The notes: generated by a model from the sequence alone, not told the origin. Counted from the stretch's first letter, positions 1 to 9,109 are shown. The stretch is 61,468 nt of DNA from a virus (IMGVR_UViG_3300012924_000002:1-61468); one strand, 5' to 3'. Made by a program: numbers and translations.

Positions 1-123
1 ACGTCGGAATCGGAGACCACGTCGCCGGACTCGGCCTCCTGGTCGGCCTGCGCCGGGCGCAGGTAGGTGGACAGGCCAGCTGCCGCCTCAGCCCGCTTGT
101 GGGCTGCGATCTCCAGCTGAACA
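1..123. repeat. Direct terminal repeat, left copy
   Basis: Bases 1-123 are identical to 61346-61468. The reading frame of a head gene continues without a break from position 1 into 61345, so the two ends join. This is either assembly overlap of a circular or circularly permuted molecule or a short true terminal repeat; the sequence alone cannot separate these. Confidence 0.97.
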
Positions 124-224
124 TTGCTGCCAGGTCCCGGGATGTTCGCCGGGTCGGAGCCGTCGAACGGGACAGTCGGGTCGGTGTTGCGCTGCTCGAA
201 GTCCGCGACTTCATCGGTTGCCAT
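1..224 (-). CDS. Head protein, N-terminal part (gene crosses the contig junction)
   Basis: ATG at 224 follows a GAGGAG ribosome site and opens a frame that is still open at base 1. Because base 1 equals base 61346, it continues to the stop at 61180, giving a 129-aa protein that starts MATDEVADFEQRN. This part holds an acidic N-terminus and the sequence LSTYLRPAQ. It lies between the decoration protein and the head-tail connector gene, so a small head or scaffold-like role is inferred. No known domain is recognised. Confidence 0.85.
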   Translation of the reverse strand, partial: MATDEVADFEQRNTDPTVPFDGSDPANIPGPGSNVQLEIAAHKRAEAAAGLSTYLRPAQADQEAESGDVVSDSD

Positions 225-236
225 GATTGAAGCTCC

Positions 237-593
237 TCACTCGGGGAAAACGATGGCTGCGGTGTTGGCTGTCACCGCTGGAGATGTGCCACCGATGGTC
301 GCTGTGACCCGGACCAACTGCTTGGTCATCTTCCCGAAGATCACACCGGAGCCGGCCGCGTTGAGGGATGCGGTGGCGGCGCCGGTAACCGCTGTCCAGC
401 TGGATCCGTCGTTCGACTCGTCGAGGCTGAAGACCACCGTCGGGCTGGTGCCCGTGATGGCCGTGATCTGGTACATGGCCAGGCAATACCCGGCCAGGCC
501 ACCCGCGGCGATAGGGCCACTGCTGATGGTGGCCGCCGCCGCCGCGAGGGTCAGCACGATGTCGCCTGACGCGTTCTGCAATCCGAACGGCAC
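237..593 (-). CDS. Putative capsid decoration protein
   Basis: 118 aa, starting at GTG 593 behind a strong GAAGGAGG site. The protein is rich in Ala, Thr, Ser and Gly with regular beta-strand-like alternation and the segment FSLDESNDGSSWTAV, which resembles immunoglobulin-like or head-decoration proteins encoded just after the major capsid gene in many siphoviruses. It sits 53 bp downstream of the capsid gene in the same operon. Role inferred from position and composition. Confidence 0.6.
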   Translation of the reverse strand: MPFGLQNASGDIVLTLAAAAATISSGPIAAGGLAGYCLAMYQITAITGTSPTVVFSLDESNDGSSWTAVTGAATASLNAAGSGVIFGKMTKQLVRVTATIGGTSPAVTANTAAIVFPE

Positions 594-645
594 TTCGACC
601 TCCTTCGGGTCGGACCGAAAAGTGGTTTTCGGCCGAAAATTCGGC

Positions 646-2109
646 TCAGAAGGTCGGGGCGATCATGCCGGTACCGGAGATCGCCTGCACCGCCGAGGTG
701 TAGCGCCGGAACGTGTACGCGAAGTAGCCGTACAGCACGAGTAGGACGCCCAGCGAAGCCGCCGCGGCCTGCTCCGCCCGGATGAACACCGGCGCGTTCG
801 GGTCCTCCCACAGGTGGCATTCCTGCGAGGACACGACGTAGATCCGGTCCTCGGTGCCGCCGCCCGCGGTCGTGGTCACGTTGTTGTCGGTGATCACGAC
901 GAGACCTGACGGGAGGACACCGCGAGCACCCTGGCCGTAGTCCCGGCCGTTCGAGGTTGCCAGCGGGGCACCCATGCCGCCCTGGAATCCGGGCGGAGTG
1001 GTCAGCGGCCACGAGTTGGTGAGCTGCGACTGCATCCAGAACCAGCGCCGCGCGTGCATGACCGCGATATCGGCCGAGCCGTAACCCAGCAGCGAAGTCT
1101 CCACGCCCGAGGCCGCACCCAGCAGCTTCGGCCACATCTCGGCCGCCGTCGGCGACGCGTCGACGTAGCTGTACGTCGTCGCGGCCAGAGCATCCAGACC
1201 GGTCGTGGCCTGGTTCAACAGCGTCGAGTCGAGGGTCGCCGCGTAACGGCGGAACAGGTCGTCCATGACGACGCCCTCAATGCCGGTGCCGCGCTCGATC
1301 GCCTGGCGGGACAGGGTCTGCTGCCCGGCCGCGGTCTGCACGTTCTCCGTGAGGAGCGTGTCGTCGATGTCGGTTGCCGACACGGCGACGTTCTCCGTCG
1401 CTTGCAGGGCCGCCGACGTTGCCGTGGTGATCCGGGAGATGTTGACGGTCATCCCGTTCGGGGGCAGGTCGTGGTGGTTGCAGGCGTCCGCGAACGGACG
1501 CAGGTTGCTCACCGCGGGGGCGTACATCTCGGTGAGGTACTGCGGGACGACGAGACCGGAGAACGCACCGGTGCCGGCCGCGCGCTCCAGGTACTGGCCC
1601 CGCTCGACGCGCTCCTCCTGCATGTGGCGCTGAAGCCGGGCGCTGGCCTGCACATCGTTGTAGAGGTACTGGTTGACGATGTCGGAAACGAACGCGCCAC
1701 CACGGCCCGTGTTGCCCTTGTTGTAGGTGCGCTGTTCCTGGCCGACCCGCGCCACCTCGTCGTAGGCGGGCTTCGCCCGGGTGTGGCCGTCACCGATCGC
1801 CTCAAGCGGGGCGCCGGACACACGCCGCTCGGCCAGCTGGTCATCGATGGCAAGCTCGCTCGCCTTCGTGCGCCGGGAGACTCCGAGCTTGTGTTCGATC
1901 CCGACGATGTTGGTCGACTCGCGCTGGAAGCGTTCCTGCGCGGCCTTGATGTCCTCATCCTCTTGGGGGGTGAGGCTCGCGCGGGACTCCTGCTTGGCCG
2001 AGGCGAGGATCGCCTTCACCTCGCCGAGGGCACGATCTCGGGCGCGCTTAGCTAGATCCAGCTCTGCTTCCTGGCTGATGATGATGTCGTCGATGCCGTA
2101 GCCCGACAT
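646..2109 (-). CDS. Major capsid protein, HK97 fold
   Basis: 487 aa; start ATG 2109 with AAGGAG upstream. Residues about 10-75 are charged and predicted coiled coil, like the delta (scaffold) domain of HK97-type capsid precursors. Residues about 165-480 look like the coat domain, with an N-arm (GAFSGLVVPQYL), a beta-rich middle and a hydrophobic C-terminal strand region. The protease gene lies immediately upstream in transcription order, so cleavage of the delta domain during maturation is expected. The 220-bp leader carries repeats described separately. Confidence 0.93.
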   Translation of the reverse strand: MSGYGIDDIIISQEAELDLAKRARDRALGEVKAILASAKQESRASLTPQEDEDIKAAQERFQRESTNIVGIEHKLGVSRRTKASELAIDDQLAERRVSGAPLEAIGDGHTRAKPAYDEVARVGQEQRTYNKGNTGRGGAFVSDIVNQYLYNDVQASARLQRHMQEERVERGQYLERAAGTGAFSGLVVPQYLTEMYAPAVSNLRPFADACNHHDLPPNGMTVNISRITTATSAALQATENVAVSATDIDDTLLTENVQTAAGQQTLSRQAIERGTGIEGVVMDDLFRRYAATLDSTLLNQATTGLDALAATTYSYVDASPTAAEMWPKLLGAASGVETSLLGYGSADIAVMHARRWFWMQSQLTNSWPLTTPPGFQGGMGAPLATSNGRDYGQGARGVLPSGLVVITDNNVTTTAGGGTEDRIYVVSSQECHLWEDPNAPVFIRAEQAAAASLGVLLVLYGYFAYTFRRYTSAVQAISGTGMIAPTF

Positions 2110-2328
2110 GGTGACTCCTTCGCTTGACGGAATGTGTTCCGCCCGCGATGGATCGAGCCGCTATTCGGTCTGACCGCCGGGTCGCTCGTTCCTGGCGCCC
2201 GGTCTGACTGCCGTTTGGCCCGCGAGGCTTGCTCCAACCCTCTGGAGCTTTTGGAGAAAACTTGGGGGCGTAGCCGGGCTGATCACCGGTGGGCCGCCGG
2301 TCTGACTGCCGACTACGCCCCGAAACGC
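2110..2328 (-). other. Long capsid-gene leader with hairpin and repeats
   Basis: About 220 noncoding bases separate the protease stop from the capsid start, unusual in an operon where most genes overlap. It holds three copies of a 14-base word and a 9-bp inverted repeat (2265-2273 with 2313-2321, GGGGCGTAG) whose loop contains the third copy. A promoter or mRNA-stability role for the highly expressed capsid gene is inferred. Confidence 0.5.
2166..2311. repeat. Three copies of CGGTCTGACYGCCG
   Basis: Copies at 2166-2179, 2200-2213 and 2298-2311, differing only at the Y position, all in the same orientation and all in the leader between the protease and capsid genes. Confidence 0.85.
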
Positions 2329-4083
2329 CTAAACGTCTAGGTCCGTGACCCCGAGGGCCGCGAACTCGGCCGCGATACGCGCGATACTACGGCCTTGGGG
2401 CTTGACAGGGGTAGATCCACTGGTTTCGGGGACGACCAGCCCGTCGGACGCTGCCGCCGGCTCGTTGCCGCTAGCCACCAGCGAGCGCCGCAGCTGAGTA
2501 ACCGGGGCGGCCTCCCGACTCGCATACCGGTAGGGCAGGTTATCCCAGCGCCGGACCATGCGCGGATCGGTCATAGCCCGCTCACCGCGCTTTTTCGTGC
2601 CGCTCGACCACACTCGGTCAGCCAGGCCGGCGTCCTGCGCCTCAGCCCCGGTGAACCAGGTCTCCTCGACCATCATCTGCAGCCAGTCTTCGGCGTTGCC
2701 CGACTTCACTGCGTACGTCTCGGCGATGTTGCGGTCCTGGCGCTGAAGGAACGTCTGGATCTGCCCGGCGACCTCCTCGTTGCCGTCGATCGTGGTCGAT
2801 GCCCGGTGCACCATCCACTGCGCGCCCGGCATCGTCGTGACCACGTCGCAGGCCATCAGGATGAGCGTGGCAGCGCTGGCGATGATGCCGTCACCCCACC
2901 CGCGGATCGTCTGCCCGCCGTCGGACGCATGCCGGATCGACGAGGCGATCGCTACGGCGTCCGTGACTGAGCCTCCCGGCGAGTTGACCCGCACGTTGAT
3001 CACCGGCGTATCGATCTTCGCGAGATCGCGGGCGAACTGGCTGGCGGTCACGCCCATCGACCCACCGATCTCGTCGTAGATCAGGATGTCGGTTTCCGCC
3101 GCGCCGACCGTTTCCGTAACGGTGCCATCTTCCGCCGCCGGGTCGTCGCCCAGTTCCGAACCGGTCACCGCGCGTACCTCATACCAGGGCAGCGCAACGT
3201 TCAGCAGCTCACGCGGGCCGTAGCCGGTCGCCTCCGCGAGCACCGCGTAACGCTCAGCCGTGTTCGCCCGGCGCCACTGCAGCATCCGCACGTGCGGGCT
3301 GGCGGTGCGGTCCACCATCGGTGGCTTCACGACGATTCGCTCCCGGGCCTCCGTCTGCCGTTCGACGTCAGCGACGCTGAGGCGGGCCGCAGCCTCCTCG
3401 CGTGCCGCCCGCGGCAGGTGGTCAAGGGCACGCATGAACTCGCCGGCCGAGCCGGCAATGTCCGTGTACGGGTTCGCACCGTTGTTAACGGCGCTGACGT
3501 CGCCACCGTCCAGGTCATAGGCGCGAATCTGGAAGGTGGTGAAGTCGTCCGTCCACACCCCCTGACCCTCGGGGATCATGAACGCGAAGGACATCTCTTC
3601 GACGTCGCCATCCTTGACGGCCGCGGCGAGTATCTGCACGTCGCCGCGCTCCAGGTTCATCCATGACTCGTGGTGCCCGCCGGTGCTGTCCTCGGTGAGG
3701 ATCAAACTGCCGGTCTTCGTCCGGGCCATTGCGACCCCGAGATGGTTGACCAGAAAGCACACGTTCGGCCGGGCCGCCAGGGTGGCCGCACCAGAGCCCC
3801 CCATGGTCATTTCGACGTAGACGCCATAGTCGTCCCACATCTCGTAACCACGCTCGTAGGCGGTGAAGTAACCCAGGGTGTGGAACTGAAGTTTCCCCGA
3901 CGGACCGGGCTCTTTGGTGCCGCGCATCATCGTCTGGATGGACACTCGCCGGGCGCGGGGCACCCCCGCCACCAGGCTGCGCTGTCGCATGAACGCAGCC
4001 GAGTCGTTGCCGTCCCGTTCAGCTGCCCGTTCTGCTGCGGCGCGCCGTGCGTCCGCGGCGCGCCGTTCGATCTGCGTCGTCAC
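2329..4083 (-). CDS. Head maturation protease: fused U35/S78-type and ClpP-type protease domains
   Basis: 584 aa from GTG 4083, chosen because AGGGGA lies at the right distance; GTG 4098 is an alternative that overlaps the portal stop. Residues about 45-215 resemble the HK97 prohead protease family, with LVNHLG (His 114) and EMSFAF (Ser 165). Residues about 325-500 resemble ClpP-like S14 peptidases: NSPGGSV, IASAAT (Ser 403) and WMVHRAS (His 426). Two unrelated serine-protease folds in one chain is uncommon. It should process the capsid precursor and possibly itself. Confidence 0.88.
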   Translation of the reverse strand: MTTQIERRAADARRAAAERAAERDGNDSAAFMRQRSLVAGVPRARRVSIQTMMRGTKEPGPSGKLQFHTLGYFTAYERGYEMWDDYGVYVEMTMGGSGAATLAARPNVCFLVNHLGVAMARTKTGSLILTEDSTGGHHESWMNLERGDVQILAAAVKDGDVEEMSFAFMIPEGQGVWTDDFTTFQIRAYDLDGGDVSAVNNGANPYTDIAGSAGEFMRALDHLPRAAREEAAARLSVADVERQTEARERIVVKPPMVDRTASPHVRMLQWRRANTAERYAVLAEATGYGPRELLNVALPWYEVRAVTGSELGDDPAAEDGTVTETVGAAETDILIYDEIGGSMGVTASQFARDLAKIDTPVINVRVNSPGGSVTDAVAIASSIRHASDGGQTIRGWGDGIIASAATLILMACDVVTTMPGAQWMVHRASTTIDGNEEVAGQIQTFLQRQDRNIAETYAVKSGNAEDWLQMMVEETWFTGAEAQDAGLADRVWSSGTKKRGERAMTDPRMVRRWDNLPYRYASREAAPVTQLRRSLVASGNEPAAASDGLVVPETSGSTPVKPQGRSIARIAAEFAALGVTDLDV

Positions 4084-4094
4084 GCTGCTTCCCC

Positions 4095-5417
4095 TCACTT
4101 CGTCGCCGGTGCCGGTTGCACAGGTGCGCCATCACTGGAGGCCGAGTCTCCCGAACTGCCCCCACCCGGCGCTAGAGCCGGAACTGTTTCGGCCTCGCCG
4201 GGCGTCGGCGGTCCCGCGCCGGACGCCTTCGGCTTGCCGTAGATCTCGGTCATCTCCTTGACCTGCTCGGGCGTCAACGGTCCCTTGTCGTCGAGCAACC
4301 GGGCTTCCGTGTTGGTCGACTGCCAGGTCTCGATCTGCGAGCGGATCAACTGCTGGCGGCTGATCGGATCCAGCCGCAGCAGTGCGTCGGTGTTCAGCTT
4401 CACGTAGCGCGGCGCCGGCAGCAGGTTCGTCAGCGCCTCCTCACGCCGGTTGATACCCGGCCCGAGGTGGATGATCAGGAACTCAAGGTTGCGCTGGCTG
4501 ATGTTCGCGTACGTGATCGACTGCCCGGACACGGCGGCGTCGATGATGTCCGACGGGACCGCGAAAAAGCGGGCGATGTCGCCGAGGCCGAAACGGCGGC
4601 CTTCCAGCCACTCCATGCCGGCCTGCTCCGCCTGAATCATGTTGTATTCCCAGTCGTTACCCGTCACCATCAGGTCGCCGTTCTGGATGGTGTCGTGGTA
4701 CCACTGCTTCGCCGAGTCCCGCTCGATGTCACCGAGCCTCTTGACGGTGTTCTTCATCCACGCTTTCGGTACGCCACCGGAGCTGAACCAGTCGTTCGCG
4801 TACTGCTGCAGCGACAGGTACTCGCCGATGCTGGCAGCCGCGTACACCAGCGGAGACAGGCCGATCGGGGTGCCCGACCACGGGTACTGCCGCTCGTGGT
4901 AGACGTCGGGCAGGTTGTACATCTTGCCCGCGATGCGCCACATCCGCTTGCCCTTGTACTGGATCAGCGAACAGCTGCGGGTGTCCTGCAGCTGGATCTC
5001 CGCGGGCAGGCCCTCCGGGTAGAACTGCGTCTTTACGCCGTTGCGTGCCGTGATCAACCCCACGGTGTTGCCCACGTAGTCGAGGTCGTGTTGGCTGGCC
5101 CACATCCACTGTTTGTACGTCCAGCCCTGCCCGCCCGGGGAGTAGAACAGGGGCGGCCGCGGCAGCTCGACAGGCCGGTCACCCATATCGCGCAGGAACC
5201 GCGGCGGGAACGTAGAGATCAGGTCCGCCCGGATCCTGGTCGCGGCCCACACACCGGAGTGCCGTAGGCCGCGGTCCTCGTTCACCAGTACGGCACCGTG
5301 CCGACCCACGCTTTGGCGGCCCGGGATGAGCGCCCCGCCGTTGTCCATGAAGCCTGTGAGGCCGCTGAACTCGCGCCGCTGCCTAGATTGCGTGTACGCG
5401 CGACGGAACATGCTCAC
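4095..5417 (-). CDS. Portal protein, HK97 family
   Basis: 440 aa. The order and motifs match HK97-type portals: an N-terminal wing, the segment IGLSPLVYAAASIGEYLSLQ near residue 190, then DIARFFAVPSDIID and the stem/crown region ending at PAPRYVKLNTDALLRLDP. The C-terminal tail of about 40 residues is Pro/Gly/Ser-rich and probably disordered. It forms the dodecameric DNA portal at one capsid vertex. It lies between the terminase and the protease. Confidence 0.92.
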   Translation of the reverse strand: MSMFRRAYTQSRQRREFSGLTGFMDNGGALIPGRQSVGRHGAVLVNEDRGLRHSGVWAATRIRADLISTFPPRFLRDMGDRPVELPRPPLFYSPGGQGWTYKQWMWASQHDLDYVGNTVGLITARNGVKTQFYPEGLPAEIQLQDTRSCSLIQYKGKRMWRIAGKMYNLPDVYHERQYPWSGTPIGLSPLVYAAASIGEYLSLQQYANDWFSSGGVPKAWMKNTVKRLGDIERDSAKQWYHDTIQNGDLMVTGNDWEYNMIQAEQAGMEWLEGRRFGLGDIARFFAVPSDIIDAAVSGQSITYANISQRNLEFLIIHLGPGINRREEALTNLLPAPRYVKLNTDALLRLDPISRQQLIRSQIETWQSTNTEARLLDDKGPLTPEQVKEMTEIYGKPKASGAGPPTPGEAETVPALAPGGGSSGDSASSDGAPVQPAPATK

Positions 5418-5421
5418 TAGA

Positions 5422-5730
5422 TCACCTTCCGCTCACGTGCAGGCTTCCCGGGTCGGTCGGGCCGGGAAGCGGCCTCAACGGGATCGGCGAGACCGGATTT
5501 ACGGTGTCGTCCGGACGCGAGCGGAGCCACCCGGCTATCGAGTTCAACACGACGACGATCACGCCACCGATCGCCACAGCATACGGTCCGAGCACCGGAA
5601 ACAGCCCCCACGAGATGCCGCCGGCAATAGCGAGGCCGCCGGCCACGTCCAGCCACGTCGACAGGTGCTCCTTCAGCGGCTCCGAATCGTCGCCGGCCAC
5701 GACGGGCAGATTCTCCAGCGGCCGGCTCAT
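5422..5730 (-). CDS. Small membrane protein between terminase and portal
   Basis: 102 aa from ATG 5730, which overlaps the terminase stop by ATGA. Residues about 27-70 form two hydrophobic segments (WLDVAGGLAIAGGISWGLF and YAVAIGGVIVVVLNSIAGWL) with a short turn. The rest is polar. No family recognised; its position in the packaging and head block is conserved-looking but its role is unknown. Confidence 0.75.
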   Translation of the reverse strand: MSRPLENLPVVAGDDSEPLKEHLSTWLDVAGGLAIAGGISWGLFPVLGPYAVAIGGVIVVVLNSIAGWLRSRPDDTVNPVSPIPLRPLPGPTDPGSLHVSGR

Positions 5731-7367
5731 CCCAGCGACTCCATCACGTCGTAAGAGCCGCCCAGCCACTCCTGAGCGTCGCCGGCCGCTATCGCCAACG
5801 TCGCCGCGTACACCGGGCCGGTGTCCGCGGTCGACTCGTCGCGGTGCCAACTCCACCGGTCGCCGTGGAAATGCTTCACCAGGCCGCCTACGCTCTGATC
5901 GAATTCGGGCTGCCCGGAGTGCTGCAGCCTGCGCAACGTCGGGGCGTTGTCCTCGTCATCGTCAGTCTCCCCGGTCAGGTTGTAGAACGTCGCGCAGGCT
6001 GCGGTCACCTTCGGACTGGGTAACAGCTCGATCGTGAGGTCGACGTTCTCGTCGATCGCTGCCCTCTTCAACGGCGTGTACAGGCCCTCGATAGGCCCGT
6101 TGCGATCGATACCAACCGCGCACACCTTCCGGTTACGGGCCAACGCGATGATCGCGTCTTGCAGCCAGTCCACCCTCGCGCGGCGGTCGATCAGCTCTAC
6201 GTACACGTCACCCTTCTCCTCAACCTGCGCTGCCATGCTGATGGATGCGCTGCTCAGCTGCCGGTTCGCATCGACACCCAACGCGATCGGCTCGCGGAAG
6301 TCGGGAGACCCCGTGCGGCGCAACCCCCACGCCTCACGGCTGATCGTCTTCCACTCCACCACCTGCGTGGTCGGGAAAATCCCCAGGTACTCCGCCGCGA
6401 AGTCCGCTAGCTTGCCCTCGTCGGCAGCGGTCCGGTAGTCCTCCTGGATGCGTGACTCCGGGACCGTGAAACCAAGACCTGGCATGGTGCGCCACCACAC
6501 GTCAGGGTCGCCGCAGTTGACGTCCTCGATCTTCTCCGCTGCGGAGAACTCGAAGTAGGCCCGGCCATGCCGCATATCCGCCCGCACGCGCTGGCGGCCG
6601 GCCTCCATCCGCAGCCTGAGCCACGGCCAGGCGTCCGGCGCGACCCTGGACGCACCCGGCACCATCGACAGCGCCCACAGCTGCGACCATGGCCGGGTCA
6701 TCATGGCGGGGCGCATACCCAGCTCGGTGCGGTTGTCAGGCCGTGACCACGCCTCGTCGATGACCCCCAGGTCGATCGAGTCGCCGGTACCGCCTGTCTT
6801 ACCTGTCGTCGACCCGGGCGACCAGGACGAACCGTTGACCCAGCGCATCTCCTCCTTGTTCTGCGTCAAGGTTGGCGACTGCGCCCACATCTGCCGAAAC
6901 GGTGACTGTTTGATCGCCTCCACGTGCTTACGGCGCCAGCGCACCCGGGCGTCGTCGGCGGTCTGCGCCGTGAAGAACACCCGCTGAGGGCCAGGCTCGG
7001 GGACCTTGATCCCGTACTCCCGGCGGGCAAACTCGACGAGTTCATGGCCGACGCCGGTACATCGGTGGATCATCACCGGCTCGATCTGCTGCGTCTTCCC
7101 GCTCACCTGACGAGGACCGACGAACGTCACATCCGAGTAGGCGAACAGCCCCGTCCTCTCGTCGATCTCCAGCGACACATCCCAGATGTACTGCTGGTGC
7201 GGCATGGGCGGCATCCCCATAGCCGTCGCGATCTTCCCGACCGCCGGGCCGAGTGTCAGTCGGCTAGGGGTCCTTCGGGTAGCGAACCTCGGCGGACACG
7301 GGAGCTCCTCCGGAGCTAGGTGTGCTGAGGAGTTCAGCCAGGAGTTCTCGATCATGGGAATTCGCAT
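5727..7367 (-). CDS. terL: Terminase large subunit
   Basis: 546 aa. ATPase domain: Walker A GPRQVSGKT at 84-92 and Walker B DLGVIDEA at 199-206. Nuclease domain: begins near ALGVDAN (Asp 366) with later acidic residues. It cuts and pumps concatemeric DNA into the head through the portal. The start is uncertain: ATG 7367 has GGGGAGG directly against it, while ATG 7355 (MIENSW) has a better spacing; either overlaps the small subunit gene by about 90-100 bp, suggesting translational coupling. Confidence 0.93.
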   Translation of the reverse strand: MRIPMIENSWLNSSAHLAPEELPCPPRFATRRTPSRLTLGPAVGKIATAMGMPPMPHQQYIWDVSLEIDERTGLFAYSDVTFVGPRQVSGKTQQIEPVMIHRCTGVGHELVEFARREYGIKVPEPGPQRVFFTAQTADDARVRWRRKHVEAIKQSPFRQMWAQSPTLTQNKEEMRWVNGSSWSPGSTTGKTGGTGDSIDLGVIDEAWSRPDNRTELGMRPAMMTRPWSQLWALSMVPGASRVAPDAWPWLRLRMEAGRQRVRADMRHGRAYFEFSAAEKIEDVNCGDPDVWWRTMPGLGFTVPESRIQEDYRTAADEGKLADFAAEYLGIFPTTQVVEWKTISREAWGLRRTGSPDFREPIALGVDANRQLSSASISMAAQVEEKGDVYVELIDRRARVDWLQDAIIALARNRKVCAVGIDRNGPIEGLYTPLKRAAIDENVDLTIELLPSPKVTAACATFYNLTGETDDDEDNAPTLRRLQHSGQPEFDQSVGGLVKHFHGDRWSWHRDESTADTGPVYAATLAIAAGDAQEWLGGSYDVMESLG

Positions 7368-7701
7368 CCTCCCCGGTCATGATCTGGTTCAGTGTGATCC
7401 GCAGCGTGTCCACAGCCTTGGCGGTCTGGCTGGCGGGCTCCTCGTCGCCGCGGGCGTCGATGACTCTTGCCAGCTTGCGGGCCAGGGCCGCGAGCGCGAA
7501 CTTCCCGGGCCGGATGCGCTCGGCCAGGGCTGCGAGGTCGTCCTCCACAGCCTTTTCCACAGGCCCGACCTCGCGGGCCTGTGGCTCCTGAATCCACGGC
7601 GTCTCGTCGTCCGACTCGAAGCGGGCACACGGCCGGTCACCGCAGCCCGCCGACCACTGGGATGGACACTGCCGGGCGTCCAAGATCCGGCAACTAGCCA
7701 T
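7264..7701 (-). CDS. Terminase small subunit (putative)
   Basis: 145 aa from ATG 7701, behind GGGGAG. A Cys-rich N-terminus (CRILDARQCPSQWSAGCGDRPC) may bind zinc. A helical middle (residues about 50-110, AALAERIRPGKFALAALARKLARVID) resembles the small DNA-recognition subunits of actinophage terminases. It directly precedes and overlaps terL. Function inferred mainly from position. Confidence 0.7.
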   Translation of the reverse strand: MASCRILDARQCPSQWSAGCGDRPCARFESDDETPWIQEPQAREVGPVEKAVEDDLAALAERIRPGKFALAALARKLARVIDARGDEEPASQTAKAVDTLRITLNQIMTGEDANSHDRELLAELLSTPSSGGAPVSAEVRYPKDP

Positions 7702-7706
7702 GCCGC

Positions 7707-8129
7707 TCAGCTCCCCGACGGCCACTCGGGATGCACCGCGAGGAACGCGTTCACCAGGAAGTTCAGCGACTGCGCCTGCACCACCGACTGGTCGCCATAC
7801 CTCCACACCGTGGCTACGTACCGGGTGAACGACAGGTCCATGCCGGGTTCGTAGCTGTCCGTCGCGACCACCTGGATCCAGAACGGCCAACGTCGCCTAG
7901 GCGCCGCCTCCTGCACGCCGTTCAACCAGCCGTTGACGAACTCCAGCGTCTCCAGACCGCCCGGCTGCGGGGGGTGGATCTCCGGTGCGCGCACCCCATC
8001 AAGGCGCAACTCGGCCCGGTAGCAGACGTTGAACCCGCAGTCGACGAGCATGAAAAACGAGTCACCGTCGTGAGGCTTCGACAGGGCTGAACGGAACCCC
8101 CACGCCAGAGACGACGAGGTGGCGATCAC
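7707..8129 (-). CDS. Thermonuclease (SNase)-like protein
   Basis: 140 aa from GTG 8129, which overlaps the upstream stop (GTGA) and follows GGAAGGG; ATG 8156 is an alternative without a ribosome site. The segment HDGDSFFMLVD...LRLDGVRAPEIHPP matches the conserved start of staphylococcal-nuclease domains (DGDT...R..gidaPE). Later catalytic residues are not obvious, so it may be a binding rather than a cutting protein. It stands between the peptidase gene and the terminase genes. Confidence 0.65.
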   Translation of the reverse strand: MIATSSSLAWGFRSALSKPHDGDSFFMLVDCGFNVCYRAELRLDGVRAPEIHPPQPGGLETLEFVNGWLNGVQEAAPRRRWPFWIQVVATDSYEPGMDLSFTRYVATVWRYGDQSVVQAQSLNFLVNAFLAVHPEWPSGS

Positions 8130-9109
8130 GCCGTGAATCCCTTCCGGCGGGTCCATATCCGAACGTCGTGCCGCAAGTGGACGGCCTGGGTGGGTGATAT
8201 GAAGTCGGAGTGAGTCGTCAGCAGCCGCTTGATTGACTTCGCGTCGTACAGCTCCTCATCAGCGGCATCGACCACAGGAGCCGGCGCAGGAGTTGGCGAA
8301 GGCGCAGGAGTTGGTACTGGAGGGTTCGGGTCAGGGGTCGGAAACGGATTCGGGCCGCCGGTCAGCGCGGCGAAATTCGCACCCAACGCGGCGAGGTCGA
8401 GAGCCCCGGCATACGCGTTGGCCCCCAAGGCCGTGATCGTCTCGTCGGTGACACCCACCCAGGCTTCATCCGTGTAGGTGGTCCAGAACTCCCGCGACAT
8501 CTTCTGCACGGTGCCCCACGTCAACACGTACAGCCAGTCGGCGTCGTAGCCGACCAGGACCACGCAGTGCCCGCCGTCGATCGGGCTGCCCTTCTCCACC
8601 GTCCACGGCATCCCGATGTTGAACTGCTCCATCGCCGACTCGGGGAAGTTGAAGCCAATCACCACCTGGCCGAAGATGAAAACGGCTAGTTCGATCTCCG
8701 TCCAGTCGGACAGCTTCACCGCGGCAAACGCGGTCAGCTTGTGGCCACCAAACACGCCCTTCTTGCGCCAGTAGTCCAGGGCGTCTTGAACGACGGTCCC
8801 CCGGTCGGTGCTCGGAACGTTCGGGTTGTAGCCGGTCAACGTGGTGTACAGCGCGAGCGTGTCAGCCGTCGAAACGACCTGCTCAGCGCCTGTGGCGTAC
8901 TGGGTATCCTGTTCGACGACGTGGCCCACCCCCGCCTCGACACAGTCCCCCGCCTCGTCGTTCCCCAGCATCCCGATGTCCGGCATGTTGTCGTAAATCA
9001 CGCTGGTCGGCGGAGTCGGCAGACCGCCCGGCCCGAGTGCCGACCGAAGCTCTAGACGTGGTCGGCCTGGTTGGGCCGGCAGCTTGCCGGTGCGCAGTGT
9101 GCGGGGCAT
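8126..9109 (-). CDS. Papain-fold cysteine peptidase-like protein
   Basis: 327 aa from ATG 9109 with GAGG upstream. Residues about 45-215 resemble C39/C1-type cysteine peptidases: LGNDEAGDCVEAG gives the candidate nucleophile Cys and DGGHCVVLVGYDADWLYVLTWG gives His plus a following Trp-Gly. A Pro-rich linker (PNPPVPTPAPSPTPAPAPV) joins a small C-terminal domain. First gene of the late operon; its substrate is unknown (head processing, host wall peptide or host protein are possible). Confidence 0.72.
   Translation of the reverse strand: MPRTLRTGKLPAQPGRPRLELRSALGPGGLPTPPTSVIYDNMPDIGMLGNDEAGDCVEAGVGHVVEQDTQYATGAEQVVSTADTLALYTTLTGYNPNVPSTDRGTVVQDALDYWRKKGVFGGHKLTAFAAVKLSDWTEIELAVFIFGQVVIGFNFPESAMEQFNIGMPWTVEKGSPIDGGHCVVLVGYDADWLYVLTWGTVQKMSREFWTTYTDEAWVGVTDETITALGANAYAGALDLAALGANFAALTGGPNPFPTPDPNPPVPTPAPSPTPAPAPVVDAADEELYDAKSIKRLLTTHSDFISPTQAVHLRHDVRIWTRRKGFTA

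Noticed and set aside
1054-2055. 333-aa plus-strand ORF
   Set aside because: Antisense shadow of the major capsid gene.
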